The notes under the pieces: model-generated
Told to the model about the DNA's origin: nothing
Seen by the model: the letters and a program-made list of their open reading frames with translations, nothing else
Database searches by the model: none
Shown: positions 1 through 9,015 of the stretch, in pieces
How the letters are laid out: every line of letters begins with the position of its first letter
Position numbering within the stretch: the stretch's first letter is position 1
Made by a program: the position numbers and the translations under genes
Assembly: GCF_001742425.1 (NCBI RefSeq)
Contig: NZ_MJEH01000030.1
Span: 1-36,846 of the forward strand
DNA length: 36,846 nt
Direction of reading: 5' to 3'
Source of the DNA: Bacillus solimangrovi
Lineage (GTDB): Bacteria > Bacillota > Bacilli > Bacillales > Bacillaceae_N

Positions 1-42
1 ATTTATCAACTAAAATCTATTTCAAATCACGGACATAAAAAT

Positions 43-105
43 AGTTTGTAGAGAAACGGAAGGTTTCTCTACAAACTGAGAACAACCAAAATTGGTTGTT
101 CTTTT
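43..105. terminator. Double hairpin, probable bidirectional terminator after lutP
   Basis: Two adjacent stem-loops follow the lutP stop. The outer one (43-57 pairing with 63-77) is a perfect 15-bp stem with a 5-nt loop, and on the minus strand it is followed by a short T-rich run. The inner one (80-89 with 92-101) is followed by TTTT on the plus strand. Together they could end lutP transcription and also transcripts entering from the left. Termination itself is inferred from structure. Confidence 0.6.
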
Positions 106-117
106 AATAGGAAGATT

Positions 118-1908
118 TTAAGCACTTTGATTATTGCTTACGGTAGTTGGTAACGTATGTTTTCCCTTATAGGTTGCCATATAAAGGATAAAGCCGATAA
201 CGATCGCAGCATATAAACCAAACCATAATCCACTATAAATGATGCCCATTCCGAGTGCTCCTGCTGCAAAGATATAATATGTCATTGGAACGAGTGCTTT
301 ACGAATTAAGTTGCCTTCCTTGCCGACAAGGCCGACTGTAGCAGAAGCAGCGACTACGTTATGCACACATATCATATTACCAGCTGCTCCACCAATTGCT
401 TGAAGTGAAACGACAAGACCAGCACTTGTAGCACTAAGTCCTATGCTTTCAGCTGTTCCGAATTGGAAGAGAGAGAACATCATGTTGCTAAATGTGTTTG
501 AACCAGCGATGAAGGCACCCATTGCGCCAATTGTCGGTGCAAATAATGGCCAAATTGGTCCAACGAGTTGTGACACACCTTCAGCTAGAACGAGTGGCAT
601 GCTTGCCAGTTCTTCTGTTCCTGTATTTAAGAAGATCTTAATCATCGGAACTGCGAAGAGCAATGCTCCTGCTGCACTTAGGACAGTACGGAATGTAGCG
701 GACCAAGCGCGCACATATTCTTCTGATTTCATGCGATGCATAAAGAAGGTGAGAACAGATACGACAAGGAAAATGAAACCTGGTAAATATAACGGCTGTG
801 ATGAAGCACCTATACCAGAGCCGAATACGTTATCGATTTGTATTGTAACTGCTGGATGTTTCAGTAGTGCTGTCACTTCAGGAACGATTCGCGTCAAAAC
901 GAGTAAACCAGCAACGAACACATACGGCATCCATGCCTTAAGTAAAGAAATGTGTCGCCCCTCTGTTACTTCACGAACGGGTTCATTATTAAGTTTACCG
1001 ATCCATTCTTCCTCCCATTTATTGCGATCAGGGAAATCGAAGACTTCATCATCATTTGGTGTAAGGAAGCCAGCTTTAGCGGCTGGTACGACAATCGCAA
1101 GTCCAATTAATGCACCGATTAATGATGGGAATTCTGGTCCAAGGAACTTCCCAATTAAGAAATAAGGAACAGTGAAACTAATACCTGCAAATAGTGCAAA
1201 CTTCCAAACTTTCAAACCTTCACGGAATGAACGAGATTCCCCAAAGAAACGTGTAATCATTGCCACCATGAATAAAGGAATGAGTGAGCCAACAATTGCA
1301 TGAAGCATGGCAACGTTTGCACCGATTTCATGTAAATATGTCGCATACGGGACATCACCAATTGCCGATAAAACTTTATCTTGATTAGATAATCCACCAT
1401 TAACACCGACAACAATTGGTGTGCCGATCGCTCCGAATGAAACAGGTGTACTTTGAATAATTAATGCCGCAAGTACTGCTGCCATTGCAGGGAAACCAAT
1501 TGCGACGAGAAGTGGTGCAGCAATTGCCGCAGGTGTACCGAACCCAGCAGCACCTTCGATGAATGCTCCGAATAACCATGCAATGATAATTGCTTGAATA
1601 CGTCGGTCAGGTGAGACGTTAATAAATCCTTGGCGAATCGTTGAAATCGCACCGCTCTCCTTCAACGTGTTCAGTAGCAAGACTGCTCCAAAAACGATGA
1701 AGAGAACATTAAGCGCAGTTACGAGACCATTAACAGCAGCACCAGCAATGACATTTAGTTTCGTGCCCCATGCAAACATTGCCGTTAATCCAGTGACGAT
1801 AAGTGCAACTGGCATGGCACGTGAAGCAGGCCATTGTAAAATAACGAGGAAAAAGAAAATTGCAGCAATTGGCAGTAGTGCCAATAAAGAAAGAACACCG
1901 ATACTCAT
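118..1908 (-). CDS. lutP: L-lactate permease LutP/LctP family
   Basis: This 596-residue, almost wholly hydrophobic protein belongs to the L-lactate permease family (LctP/LutP), which carries lactate across the cytoplasmic membrane, probably with protons. A dozen or more membrane segments can be read. The family hallmark region [17 protein letters not shown] lies near residues 118-134. Another conserved stretch, [14 protein letters not shown], follows around residue 152. A charged cytoplasmic loop ([17 protein letters not shown]) is near residue 290. The start is the ATG at 1908, with a GGGGG Shine-Dalgarno about 11 bases upstream. It is divergent from lutR, and lutABC follows on the other side of lutR, so it very likely supplies the substrate for LutABC. 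A cre-like site and a LutR-type palindrome lie upstream, suggesting catabolite repression and lactate induction. Confidence 0.95.
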   Translation of the reverse strand: MSIGVLSLLALLPIAAIFFFLVILQWPASRAMPVALIVTGLTAMFAWGTKLNVIAGAAVNGLVTALNVLFIVFGAVLLLNTLKESGAISTIRQGFINVSPDRRIQAIIIAWLFGAFIEGAAGFGTPAAIAAPLLVAIGFPAMAAVLAALIIQSTPVSFGAIGTPIVVGVNGGLSNQDKVLSAIGDVPYATYLHEIGANVAMLHAIVGSLIPLFMVAMITRFFGESRSFREGLKVWKFALFAGISFTVPYFLIGKFLGPEFPSLIGALIGLAIVVPAAKAGFLTPNDDEVFDFPDRNKWEEEWIGKLNNEPVREVTEGRHISLLKAWMPYVFVAGLLVLTRIVPEVTALLKHPAVTIQIDNVFGSGIGASSQPLYLPGFIFLVVSVLTFFMHRMKSEEYVRAWSATFRTVLSAAGALLFAVPMIKIFLNTGTEELASMPLVLAEGVSQLVGPIWPLFAPTIGAMGAFIAGSNTFSNMMFSLFQFGTAESIGLSATSAGLVVSLQAIGGAAGNMICVHNVVAASATVGLVGKEGNLIRKALVPMTYYIFAAGALGMGIIYSGLWFGLYAAIVIGFILYMATYKGKHTLPTTVSNNQSA

Positions 1909-2004
1909 ATATTACATACCCCCAAAGTTTTTCTGCGGATAATAGTTAGAATTATTAGAAAATTAATAGTGTATAAGTTCGTCTAATAAACTAATCCGCT
2001 TGAC

Positions 2005-2018
2005 TGAAAACGTTTGCC
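2005..2018. promoter_or_regulatory. cre-like CcpA site upstream of lutP
   Basis: TGAAAACGTTTGCC matches the Bacillus catabolite-responsive element consensus (TGWAARCGYTWWCW) at most positions. It lies about 100 bases upstream of the lutP start and overlaps the inverted repeat at 2014-2031. Catabolite repression of lactate uptake would fit. CcpA binding is inferred. Confidence 0.5.
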
Positions 2019-2031
2019 ACCCCCATGGCAA
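2014..2031. repeat. TTGCCA-N6-TGGCAA inverted repeat
   Basis: Perfect 6-bp arms separated by CCCCCA, overlapping the end of the cre-like box upstream of lutP. It could be a regulator site or part of a longer folded leader. Its function is unknown. Confidence 0.4.
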
Positions 2032-2051
2032 CCATCAGACAGTTAATCTGG

Positions 2052-2062
2052 TCATCAGATGA
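2052..2062. promoter_or_regulatory. Probable LutR operator at lutP
   Basis: The 11-bp perfect palindrome TCATCAGATGA is preceded by GTTAATCTGG. A nearly identical element (GTTAATCATCAGATAAC) lies just upstream of the lutA promoter at 3252-3268. Two matching sites in front of the two transcription units of one pathway, with a GntR/FadR-type regulator gene between them, make a LutR operator the natural reading. Binding is inferred. Confidence 0.6.
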
Positions 2063-2411
2063 GTTAATGATAATGTAAGCGGAATCATTTTTCAATCATT
2101 TTTTTGAAAAATGTTCATATTTTTCTATTTACAAGACAAAAATGGTATTTTATCTCTAATGTTGAACGTTAAAAATTATAATGATGTGAACGATCACTCA
2201 CAAATGTACAGGGATTTTCGTTTATGCTAAGATTAAGGGGAACTTGTCTTGATAAAGATAATAGTCTTAAAAATTCAGACGTACTTAATGCAAAAATCAT
2301 TTAAATTATCTATAAAAGTGAAATTTAGATACATACGTTTTGTTAAAGATAAGTATATGTAGATTTTGTTATTTTACTAGAATGTGATGAAAGGGTAATG
2401 GGGTGAGTGTG

Positions 2412-3137
2412 ATGCAATATAAACGAATTCGTACGCGAAAGATATATGAAGAAGTTGCAGAAGCTTTGCTTGAAACGATTAAATCAGGTGAATTGAAACC
2501 TGGTGATAAGCTAGAAAGTGTGCAGCAACTTGCGGAGAATTTTCAAGTTGGCCGCTCAGCAATACGTGAAGCACTTAGTGCATTACGTGCAATGGGATTA
2601 GTGGAAATGCGTCAGGGTGAAGGGACTTACGTTCGTCAATTTGATTCTGAAATGTTAACGCTACCAATTCATGCTGCAGTGTTAATGAAAAAGCAGGACA
2701 TCGAGAATTTGTTGGAAGTACGTAAAATTCTTGAAGTAGGTGCTGTTGAGGTTGCTTGTGAGCGTCGTACTGAGCAGGACTTGCAAGCAATGAGGTCTGC
2801 ACTTGAAGAAATGGCACGAGCGGGTAAGAATGAAGAGTTAGGTGAGAAGGCAGATCTAGCTTTCCATATTGCAATTGCAAAAGCATCACGTAACGACTTA
2901 TTAACAAGTTTAATGAATAACGTGTCCGAGATGATGGTGACAACGATGCGTGAGACACGTAAGTTGTGGTTATATTCTAAACAAGAGACATTAGAACGTT
3001 TATATCAGGAGCATCAAGACATTTATAACGCGATTGAAGCTCAAGATGGCAAGTTAGCACAACAATATATGTTGAATCATCTTTTAAATGTTGAAGGTGT
3101 GTTAATGAAGTATGTGAAGGACGTTAATGAATCGTAA
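2412..3137 (+). CDS. lutR: GntR/FadR-family transcriptional regulator LutR
   Basis: This regulator of about 241 residues has an N-terminal GntR winged helix-turn-helix (residues about 5-70, with the motif GRSAIREALSALRAMGLVEM and the wing QGEGTYVR). A C-terminal all-helical FCD ligand domain follows (about 90-215, with conserved RKILEVGAVEVA and DLAFHIAIAKAS). LutR in Bacillus represses the lut genes and is relieved by lactate. The setting between lutP and lutABC supports the same role here. The ATG at 2412 is preferred because GGGTGA lies 5 bases upstream; the in-frame GTG at 2403 would add three residues. A stem-loop terminator follows, so it appears to be transcribed alone. Confidence 0.88.
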   Translation: MQYKRIRTRKIYEEVAEALLETIKSGELKPGDKLESVQQLAENFQVGRSAIREALSALRAMGLVEMRQGEGTYVRQFDSEMLTLPIHAAVLMKKQDIENLLEVRKILEVGAVEVACERRTEQDLQAMRSALEEMARAGKNEELGEKADLAFHIAIAKASRNDLLTSLMNNVSEMMVTTMRETRKLWLYSKQETLERLYQEHQDIYNAIEAQDGKLAQQYMLNHLLNVEGVLMKYVKDVNES

Positions 3138-3163
3138 AATCATTTTTTTATTGGTAAGAAATG

Positions 3164-3194
3164 CTGTTCAAGCTAGTGCTTGAGCGGTTTTTTT
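3164..3194 (+). terminator. Terminator of lutR
   Basis: A 10-bp stem (3164-3173 with 3178-3187, including G-T pairs) with loop TAGT is followed by seven T residues. It lies 27 bases after the lutR stop and separates lutR from lutABC. Confidence 0.85.
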
Positions 3195-3251
3195 ATTGAA
3201 TTAAATGATTAGATTTGAGGTTTGATTGATATAGTGAGAGGGAAATAAAAA

Positions 3252-3268
3252 GTTAATCATCAGATAAC
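3252..3268. promoter_or_regulatory. Probable LutR operator at lutABC
   Basis: GTTAATCATCAGATAAC contains TCATCAGATAA, one base from the palindrome TCATCAGATGA found before lutP, and has GTTA/TAAC ends. It lies immediately upstream of the -35 box at 3272, a suitable position for repression. Function is inferred from position and from the repeated motif. Confidence 0.6.
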
Positions 3269-3271
3269 CTG

Positions 3272-3300
3272 TTGACTAATTTTATAAATAGCATTAAATT
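3272..3300 (+). promoter_or_regulatory. Candidate sigma-A promoter of lutABC
   Basis: TTGACT (3272-3277) and TAAATT (3295-3300) are separated by 17 bases. They lie about 180 bases upstream of lutA and next to the operator. The transcribed leader carries an AACGTTTCACA stretch that only weakly resembles a cre site. Confidence 0.5.
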
Positions 3301-3476
3301 GGTAGAAAGATTGCTGAGTGACCAGATTAAAGGTAAAAAAACGTTTCACACTCATAGATATTAAGATAAAGATGCTATTGGCTAAGGGGATTGAAGAATG
3401 TTCTTTGTTTTTCAAAGTTAGCAAATGAAAACGATATCATAAATGGCTGTGATCGATGAGGAAAGTGGGGAGAAGA

Positions 3477-4193
3477 ATGAAAGTTTCATTGTTTGTGACA
3501 TGTTTGATCGACATGTTTCAAGGGGATGTAGGTAAAGATACGGTTGAATTGTTAGAGCATTTAGGCTGTGAAGTTGATTTTCCTGAAAAGCAAACGTGCT
3601 GTGGACAACCAGCATATAACAGTGGGTATGTTACAGAGGCAAAAGAATCAATGAAGCATATGATTGAAGTATTTGAGAATTGTGAATATGTCGTTACACC
3701 ATCAGGTTCATGTGCAACGATGTTTCGTGACTATCCACATGTCTTCGAAGGAGATTCTGTATGGGAGGAACGAGCGAAGAAATTAGCAGATAAGACATAT
3801 GAACTAACGCAATTTATCGTTGATGTATTAGGAATTGAAGATGTTGGTGCAAAATTAGATGCAACCGCTACTTATCATACGTCTTGTCATATGACTAGAT
3901 TGTTAGGTGTAGTAGATGCACCTATGAAGTTGTTACATAACGTGAAAGGGTTAAATGTTACACCGCTTCCTAATCGTCATGATTGCTGTGGATTTGGGGG
4001 AACGTTCTCCGTTAAGATGACACCGATTTCTGAACAGATGGTAGATGAGAAGGTTCAGCACGTAGAAGAAACTCAGGCTAATATTTTAGTAGGTGCAGAT
4101 TGTGGCTGTTTGATGAATATCGGTGGACGAATTGAACGTACAGGCAAACCGATTAAAGTAATGCATATTGCATCTGTATTGAATAGTCGTTAA
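3477..4193 (+). CDS. lutA: L-lactate utilisation protein LutA
   Basis: This 238-residue protein has two CCG (cysteine-rich) domains: [12 protein letters not shown] near residue 40 and [11 protein letters not shown] near residue 170, plus [11 protein letters not shown] and [10 protein letters not shown]. The family resembles the GlpC/HdrB-type iron-sulfur subunits. With LutB and LutC it oxidises L-lactate to pyruvate at the cytoplasmic side of the membrane. The ATG at 3477 is chosen because GGGGAG lies just ahead of it; the longer ORF from 3456 would add seven residues and place its start before that Shine-Dalgarno. It is the first gene of lutABC, 19 bases from lutB. Confidence 0.95.
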   Translation: MKVSLFVTCLIDMFQGDVGKDTVELLEHLGCEVDFPEKQTCCGQPAYNSGYVTEAKESMKHMIEVFENCEYVVTPSGSCATMFRDYPHVFEGDSVWEERAKKLADKTYELTQFIVDVLGIEDVGAKLDATATYHTSCHMTRLLGVVDAPMKLLHNVKGLNVTPLPNRHDCCGFGGTFSVKMTPISEQMVDEKVQHVEETQANILVGADCGCLMNIGGRIERTGKPIKVMHIASVLNSR

Positions 4194-4212
4194 CGGAGAG
4201 GGGGAGAAAAGC

Positions 4213-5643
4213 ATGGCAATGAAGATCGGAAACACGGATTTCAAGGATCGTGTACAGAATGGAATTGGTAATGATTTTATGCGTGGAGCGGTTTCCGCAG
4301 CACAAGGTCGCCTTCGTAATGGGCGTTTAAATGCAGCCGAAGAGCTTGGCAGTTGGGAAGAATGGCGTAAGCTTGGTGAGGAGATCCGCAAACACACGTT
4401 AGAGAACCTTGATTATTATTTGGAGCAACTAAGTGAGAATGTTGCAGCACGTGGTGGGCACGTTTTCTTTGCAGAAACAGCAGAAGAAGCGAACGAATAC
4501 ATTAAGGACGTTGTGAAGAAAAAGGATGGCAAGAAGGTCGTCAAATCAAAGTCAATGGTGACAGAAGAAATTAGTATGAACGAGGCGTTAGAACAATTAG
4601 GCTGTGACGTCGTTGAATCGGACCTCGGTGAATGGATTTTACAGGTAGATGACCACGATCCACCTTCACATATCGTAGCACCGGCATTACACAAAAACAA
4701 AGAACAGATTCGTGATGTGTTTCGTGATAAGCTTGGTTACGATAAAACTGAAAAACCAGAGGAATTGGCGTTGTTTGCACGTGAACAGCTTCGAGAACAG
4801 TTTTTACAAGCAGATATTGGCATTACAGGCTGTAACTTTGCGATTGCGGATTCAGGAACAATTTCACTCGTTACGAATGAAGGAAATGCACGTATGGTGA
4901 CAACTGTTCCGAAGACACAAATTACAGTCATGGGAATGGAGCGGATCGTACCAACATGGGAAGAGATGGAAGTGTTAGTTAGTCTATTAACACGTGCGGC
5001 AGTAGGGCAAAAACTAACGAGTTACATCACGGCATTAACAGGACCAAAACAAGAAGGTGATGTTGATGGTCCTGAAGAATTCCATCTTGTTATCGTCGAT
5101 AATGGACGTTCAAAAATTCTCGGAACTCAATTCCAAGAAGCGTTACACTGTATTCGTTGTGCAGCATGTATCAATGTTTGTCCTGTGTACCGTCATGTAG
5201 GTGGTCATTCGTACGGATCGATCTATCCAGGTCCAATTGGTGCAGTTATTTCACCGCTATTAGGTGGTTATGATGAATATAAAGAATTACCGTATGCGTC
5301 AAGCTTATGTGCAGCATGTACAGAAGCGTGTCCAGTAGGGATTCCTTTACATGACTTACTACTTAAACACCGTCAAAACATTGTTGAAAATGAAGGACGT
5401 GCACCAAAGTTTGAGAACTTATCAATGAAAGCATTCCGAATGGGAACAGCAAATCCAACGATGTATAACGTTGGAACGAAGTTAGCGCCAACGATGATGA
5501 AGCCATTTGTGAAGGATGACAAAATTACGAATGGTCCAGGACTGCTGAAAAACTGGACATCAATTCGTGATTTCCCTGCACCGAATAAAGAACGTTTTCG
5601 AGATTGGTATAAAAACCGTGAGAAAGGTGGTGTGCGTTCATGA
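4213..5643 (+). CDS. lutB: Lactate utilisation iron-sulfur protein LutB
   Basis: This 476-residue protein has an N-terminal LUD domain (about residues 65-295) and a ferredoxin-like C-terminal part. The 4Fe-4S motifs are C313-x2-C316-x2-C319-x3-C323-P and C366-x2-C369-x3-C373-P. LutB is the iron-sulfur core of the flavin-independent LutABC lactate dehydrogenase system. A strong purine-rich Shine-Dalgarno (GGAGAGGGGGAG) precedes the ATG. The stop overlaps the lutC start by four bases (ATGA), which implies translational coupling. Length and domain order are normal for the family. Confidence 0.95.
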   Translation: MAMKIGNTDFKDRVQNGIGNDFMRGAVSAAQGRLRNGRLNAAEELGSWEEWRKLGEEIRKHTLENLDYYLEQLSENVAARGGHVFFAETAEEANEYIKDVVKKKDGKKVVKSKSMVTEEISMNEALEQLGCDVVESDLGEWILQVDDHDPPSHIVAPALHKNKEQIRDVFRDKLGYDKTEKPEELALFAREQLREQFLQADIGITGCNFAIADSGTISLVTNEGNARMVTTVPKTQITVMGMERIVPTWEEMEVLVSLLTRAAVGQKLTSYITALTGPKQEGDVDGPEEFHLVIVDNGRSKILGTQFQEALHCIRCAACINVCPVYRHVGGHSYGSIYPGPIGAVISPLLGGYDEYKELPYASSLCAACTEACPVGIPLHDLLLKHRQNIVENEGRAPKFENLSMKAFRMGTANPTMYNVGTKLAPTMMKPFVKDDKITNGPGLLKNWTSIRDFPAPNKERFRDWYKNREKGGVRS

Positions 5644-6359
5644 CAAAAGGAACAATTCAAAATCGAAAAAGTTTCTTAAGGAACATTACTAAAACACTCG
5701 GACGTGAACAACGCACATATGTTGAACGCCCAACGTGGAAGCATCAACCACAGCATCACGTGTTTAAAGGGTACTCTCAAGATGAACTAGTACAAGCGTT
5801 GAAAGAACAATGTAACTATATTCATACTGATTTTGTGCAAACGAATAAAGCGGGTGTTAAACAAGCGATTTCTGATGTAATAAGTCATTACGGAGGCAAA
5901 TCGGTCGTAACGTCCGATGATGTACGCTTTGAAGAAATTGGTTTGTGCGATTACTTATCAACAACACTTCCGAACGAAGAGATAGACGTACATGTTTGGG
6001 ACAAAAATGGAGGCAAGGAAAACCTTGGTATTTCAGCCAAAGCTGATGTAGGAATCACGTTCAGCGATGCAACATTAGCTGAATCAGGTACAGTTGTCCT
6101 CTTTAGTGACAATGGGAAAGGGCGTTCTGTCAGTCTCTTACCAGCAACGTATATTGCACTCGTGCCTAAGAGCACGATCGTTCCGCGTATGACACAAGTT
6201 GCGCAAGCTGTTCGCGAGCAAGTAATACGTGGTGAAGTGGTCGCTTCATGTGTGAACTTTATCTCAGGTCCAAGTAATAGTGCGGACATCGAAATGAACT
6301 TAATCGTCGGTGTACATGGCCCGATAAAAGCAACGTATATCGTAATTGATGATATGTAA
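5640..6359 (+). CDS. lutC: Lactate utilisation protein LutC (LUD domain)
   Basis: This 239-residue protein is made of an N-terminal linker and a LUD domain, with the recognisable block [20 protein letters not shown] around residues 138-157. LutC is the third subunit of the LutABC system that converts L-lactate to pyruvate. It overlaps lutB by four bases and is followed by a strong terminator, so lutABC is a closed three-gene operon. No truncation or missing segment is apparent. Confidence 0.95.
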   Translation: MTKGTIQNRKSFLRNITKTLGREQRTYVERPTWKHQPQHHVFKGYSQDELVQALKEQCNYIHTDFVQTNKAGVKQAISDVISHYGGKSVVTSDDVRFEEIGLCDYLSTTLPNEEIDVHVWDKNGGKENLGISAKADVGITFSDATLAESGTVVLFSDNGKGRSVSLLPATYIALVPKSTIVPRMTQVAQAVREQVIRGEVVASCVNFISGPSNSADIEMNLIVGVHGPIKATYIVIDDM

Positions 6360-6372
6360 ATAAAGGTGAAAG

Positions 6373-6405
6373 AGGAATGTGCTGAGGTGTGCACATTCCT
6401 TTTTG
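6373..6405 (+). terminator. Terminator of lutABC
   Basis: A perfect 10-bp stem (6373-6382 with 6391-6400) with an 8-nt loop runs into TTTTT, 13 bases after the lutC stop. Confidence 0.9.
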
Positions 6406-6451
6406 CTTATCCTATTTTCATAAATTATGTGAATATGATTGTATTGATGTT

Positions 6452-6643
6452 TTAATGGTTAGATAAATCAGAAGGGTCGTCTTGCATCGCTATATTAAAA
6501 ATGAAATATATTAATAGATTAGCAGGTAGGAAAATAAATATAAGTCTTACAAAAAATGAAGATATGTTGAAATACTCAGCTATGCCCCCACAAACCCCAA
6601 ATAAAGCCTTATCTGATGAAGACCTTCTTAATTTATTTTTCAA
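6452..6643 (-). CDS. PspC-domain small membrane protein
   Basis: This protein of about 63 residues is almost entirely a PspC domain: KLRRSSSDKALFGVCGGIAEYFN, then a hydrophobic membrane segment (about residues 30-48). PspC proteins take part in envelope-stress signalling; small stand-alone versions are common in Bacillaceae and mostly uncharacterised. The start is set to the TTG at 6643 because AAAGGAG lies 8 bases upstream of it. The upstream in-frame ATG at 6673 has no Shine-Dalgarno and would swallow that site. It is transcribed alone, facing lutABC. Confidence 0.75.
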   Translation of the reverse strand: MKNKLRRSSSDKALFGVCGGIAEYFNISSFFVRLIFIFLPANLLIYFIFNIAMQDDPSDLSNH

Positions 6644-6940
6644 TTTAAGTTCTCCTTTCGTAAATTGAATCATGTTTATAGAACAATCCTGTGTAGTTGA
6701 TTAACATATATCTATGTTCTAACATAAGCTCCCTATTACCTATTTATGTGTGTAAATTCACAATATTTAAAGGGATATGCTGTTTAAAAGGGAAAGCAAT
6801 TAATAGATTTGATTTAACACAATTTTAAAATGAATAGGGTGTAATTATTGAAAGGATTATCTCAATATAACTAGATGGTTAAAGAAGAATGGTATTAATG
6901 GTGTAAAGGGTTAAGTGAAGAAGGACGATCACTTATAAGA
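6644..6940. other. Intergenic stretch without recognised gene
   Basis: About 300 AT-rich bases between the PspC gene and the terminator of the following lipoprotein gene. I find no ORF with a ribosome binding site and no RNA structure here. The promoter of the PspC gene should lie in its left part. Confidence 0.4.
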
Positions 6941-6971
6941 AACCCCAGTGAGCATGAATGTCACTAGGGTT
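6941..6971 (-). terminator. Hairpin terminator of lipoprotein gene
   Basis: The stem 6941-6951 with 6961-6971 has one mismatch and directly abuts the TAA stop of the minus-strand lipoprotein gene. Only a short T-rich tail follows on the minus strand. Confidence 0.6.
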
Positions 6972-7217
6972 TTAGGAACAACATATAACGGCTTTATCGA
7001 TATCGCTTTCCTTAATCAAGATGTTGCCTTCATCATCTACTTTGTAGTCAATGTTAGCGTTGTTAAGTCTTTCAATGGCTGACTCTTTGGTTTCTTGAGT
7101 GCTAGTAGAATCGTCAATCCATATGTTGAAGTCATCTTGTTGAGAATTAGTTGTGTTACATCCCTCTAAAATAATAACGAGGCTTACCAAAAGCGAGAAC
7201 ATTCGTTTAATTTCCAC
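6972..7217 (-). CDS. Small predicted lipoprotein
   Basis: This 81-residue protein starts with a hydrophobic signal sequence that ends in a lipobox (LEGC, Cys20), so it should be lipid-anchored outside the membrane. The mature part is acidic. Its C-terminus (AIERLNNANIDYKVDDEGNI, then LIKESDIDKAVICCS) has the helix-strand-strand look of the small domain seen in FliF/EscJ ring proteins, but that similarity is only suggestive. The start is uncertain: the GTG at 7217 sits three bases behind GGAGG, while the ATG at 7202 is rather far from it. I do not recognise a function. Confidence 0.6.
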   Translation of the reverse strand: MEIKRMFSLLVSLVIILEGCNTTNSQQDDFNIWIDDSTSTQETKESAIERLNNANIDYKVDDEGNILIKESDIDKAVICCS

Positions 7218-7325
7218 TCACCTCCACCAAACAATTAAACACGTATCTTATAGAATGGGATCTATAATGCTAGATGCATTACTTCGATATACACACGATG
7301 CTTTCCTTTCTATTGGGGTAAAGTT

Positions 7326-7439
7326 ATGAGGCATATCATTGCACATGAAATCTATCATATGTGGCAATTATGAGTCTGGACAAGAGAATTAGGCAAAGTA
7401 CCTGTATCTGCAAACCCGATTAGACGCGGACTCATCTAG
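7326..7439 (+). pseudogene. Remnant of a DinB-family protein
   Basis: One reading frame gives MRHIIAHEIYHMWQL, a TGA stop (7371-7373), then VWTRELGKVPVSANPIRRGL and a TAG at 7437. This is the C-terminal signature of DinB/YfiT-like metalloproteins (HE-x2-H-x2-QL followed by a W-x-RELG block and SAN-x-I-x-RGL). The stop replaces the residue that is usually a serine. The N-terminal three quarters of the gene is missing. I see it as a decayed fragment, not a gene. Confidence 0.6.
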
Positions 7440-7506
7440 AAGTAACATGAATAGTAATGAAGTAGTTTTCGTTAAACGAATAAAAGCTGGAATGAACGGG
7501 AAAAAA

Positions 7507-7552
7507 CAGTAATCATGCTTAGACAGTCTAAATCGTCTAAGCATGATTACTG
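7507..7552 (-). terminator. Strong terminator of the DUF6463/AraC pair
   Basis: A perfect 18-bp stem (7507-7524 with 7535-7552) with a 10-nt loop is followed on the minus strand by six T residues. It lies 48 bases downstream of the DUF6463-type gene. Confidence 0.9.
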
Positions 7553-7599
7553 AAACATCTATCTTTACAATGTTATTAGAAAAATAAGTGTTGTGTCTA

Positions 7600-7974
7600 T
7601 CAATGAGGCAGTGCTCGTTTTGGATGGGCTAATATAATGATCAAAGCCTGTGGTATAAATAACCAAAATCCAGATATAGGGGAAATTAGTACTCCAAAAA
7701 GTGAGATAATCAGAAAATACCAGCCGATGAAACGTGGAACAGGCATGTTTATTTCTTTTAGATATATGTGGAGAAAATGTCCAATCATAATCCAAAAGAC
7801 ACCACATAGTATAAACCATATTACTGCATTACGGTCATGCTGAGTTACTACTGTATTGAACAGACCTTCCTTGATAATCTCCCCTAATATTGTCCATCCA
7901 ATAATGAGTCCTACAATAGTGTGTATTATTCCTGTTGCAATTAGAAATACACCGCTCAGTTTCCAAAGTTTCAT
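7600..7974 (-). CDS. DUF6463-type four-helix membrane protein
   Basis: This 124-residue protein starts MKLWKLSGVFLIATGIIHT and has four predicted membrane segments (about residues 5-27, 48-68, 77-96 and 98-116). The pattern matches the uncharacterised DUF6463 family. The start is the ATG at 7974, which has GGAGGG about 8 bases upstream; a longer TTG-initiated frame from 7989 begins inside or before that site. It follows the AraC-type gene by 29 bases on the same strand and is probably co-transcribed, so the regulator may control it. Function unknown. Confidence 0.75.
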   Translation of the reverse strand: MKLWKLSGVFLIATGIIHTIVGLIIGWTILGEIIKEGLFNTVVTQHDRNAVIWFILCGVFWIMIGHFLHIYLKEINMPVPRFIGWYFLIISLFGVLISPISGFWLFIPQALIIILAHPKRALPH

Positions 7975-8003
7975 TCTCCATCCCTCCAAAAATATAGGTT
8001 CTA

Positions 8004-8852
8004 TTACATGTTAGGTGATGGAGTTATTACAGTATTGTAAAAATACGACATAAAGTTTTTGGATAGGAGAGAGAGCGGGTTCGTACCAGAAAGTTGTTTG
8101 AAAATATTAATAAAATGAGCTTGGTCATAGTAGCCATTTTCCAGAATAATAGTTAGATATTCATGCTCCTTAAGTAAACATATAGTTCGAGAAGTATTTT
8201 CAAACATCGAGATTTTTTGGAAGTATTTTGGGCTAACTCCAACTAAGTCATTGAAAATTCTTTGTAGTTGTCTTTGGCTAATACCAACTTCATTACAGAT
8301 ATGTGGGATTGTTTTTTTACTATTTGATTGCATCAGTTGATTGATAGCGTAAGATTGAATCGCTTGATGAGTAGTATTTTTATAATAGCTTTTTAAAAGT
8401 AGCAATAGATAATGTTCGATAATATCAATCCGATGTTGAGTTGTAGAAGCTTCATGTATTTTATATTGTAATTCATCGCCTAGTTGTCCCCATACTTCTG
8501 AAATGTTACATATATGGTCAGTAAATTCTCCTATTTGTTCTTTGCAAAATTGATGAAATGTACCAGGTAAAAAACGAATAGCAATCAGTCCAATTTGTCC
8601 AGTCGCACATAAGTCCATATAAGTTTTTTGTACACCTACAATATGAGCTAGAGGAAGCTTCGATGAATTATTATTATGATCAGTGCAAATAAAAGGAGAT
8701 TGATAGTAAAAAACTACCTCTATATTTGTACTAGGTAAAATTCTAGGTAACTCAGTTAATGAGTTTTCATCGGATTCCCATATCCAATAACAATCGATAA
8801 ATTCTCTCAAACATTTTGAAGGAGGTATGAATGAAATGTTCAGTTCTCTCAT
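8004..8852 (-). CDS. AraC-family transcriptional regulator
   Basis: The N-terminal two thirds looks like the DUF6597 sensor domain found in AraC regulators (FIPPSKCLREFIDCYW near the start, later IAIRFLPGTFHQF). The C-terminal 100 residues form the double helix-turn-helix of AraC/XylS proteins (HICNEVGISQRQLQRIFNDL, then ENGYYDQAHFINIFKQLSGT). The ligand is unknown. The start is uncertain: the frame is open to a TTG at 8915, but that first part lies in a copy of the dispersed repeat and lacks a Shine-Dalgarno, so I prefer the ATG at 8852 (282 residues). It is probably in an operon with the DUF6463-type gene. Confidence 0.8.
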   Translation of the reverse strand: MRELNISFIPPSKCLREFIDCYWIWESDENSLTELPRILPSTNIEVVFYYQSPFICTDHNNNSSKLPLAHIVGVQKTYMDLCATGQIGLIAIRFLPGTFHQFCKEQIGEFTDHICNISEVWGQLGDELQYKIHEASTTQHRIDIIEHYLLLLLKSYYKNTTHQAIQSYAINQLMQSNSKKTIPHICNEVGISQRQLQRIFNDLVGVSPKYFQKISMFENTSRTICLLKEHEYLTIILENGYYDQAHFINIFKQLSGTNPLSLLSKNFMSYFYNTVITPSPNM

Positions 8853-8903
8853 CCTCTCATTATGAATTTTTGGAATTTTCAATGATAATAATGATCTAAT
8901 TTT

Positions 8904-8965
8904 ATCACGTTTCAATTGAGGGATGTAGAGAAACTCATACTGATGAAAGTTTCACTTTATCAATA
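8904..8965. repeat. Dispersed intergenic repeat, diverged copy
   Basis: It contains CACGTTTCAATTGA and GATGAAAGTTTCACTTTATC, which resemble the GTTTCAACTGAC core and the GATGGAAGTTTCATTTTATT end of the repeat family on the right side of the window. It overlaps the 5' end of the open frame of the AraC-type gene. Confidence 0.35.
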
Positions 8966-9015
8966 CAACTAATCAACAAACTAGTACAAAAATGAAAAAG
9001 GTTCATTTCTAAAAT

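Larger units (their letters stand above)
1909..2411. other. lutP-lutR divergent intergenic control region
   Basis: This 500-base region has no gene. It holds a cre-like box (2005-2018), an inverted repeat TTGCCA/TGGCAA (2014-2031), and a direct repeat of CATCAGA...AGTTAAT (2033-2047 and 2053-2068), the second copy of which contains the TCATC-A-GATGA palindrome. The part beyond 2100 is AT-rich and should contain the lutR promoter, but I see no convincing -35/-10 pair there. Confidence 0.6.

Noticed and set aside
443-1165. Long plus-strand frame of 240 codons opposite lutP
   Set aside because: It is the antisense shadow of a conserved permease gene; it has no ribosome site and no recognisable protein pattern.
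3331-3352. Second cre site in the lutA leader (AAAAAAACGTTTCACA)
   Set aside because: Only one half fits the consensus in either orientation, so I do not call it.
5951-6394. 147-codon minus-strand frame across lutC
   Set aside because: It is the antisense shadow of lutC; the start region lies in the lutABC terminator.
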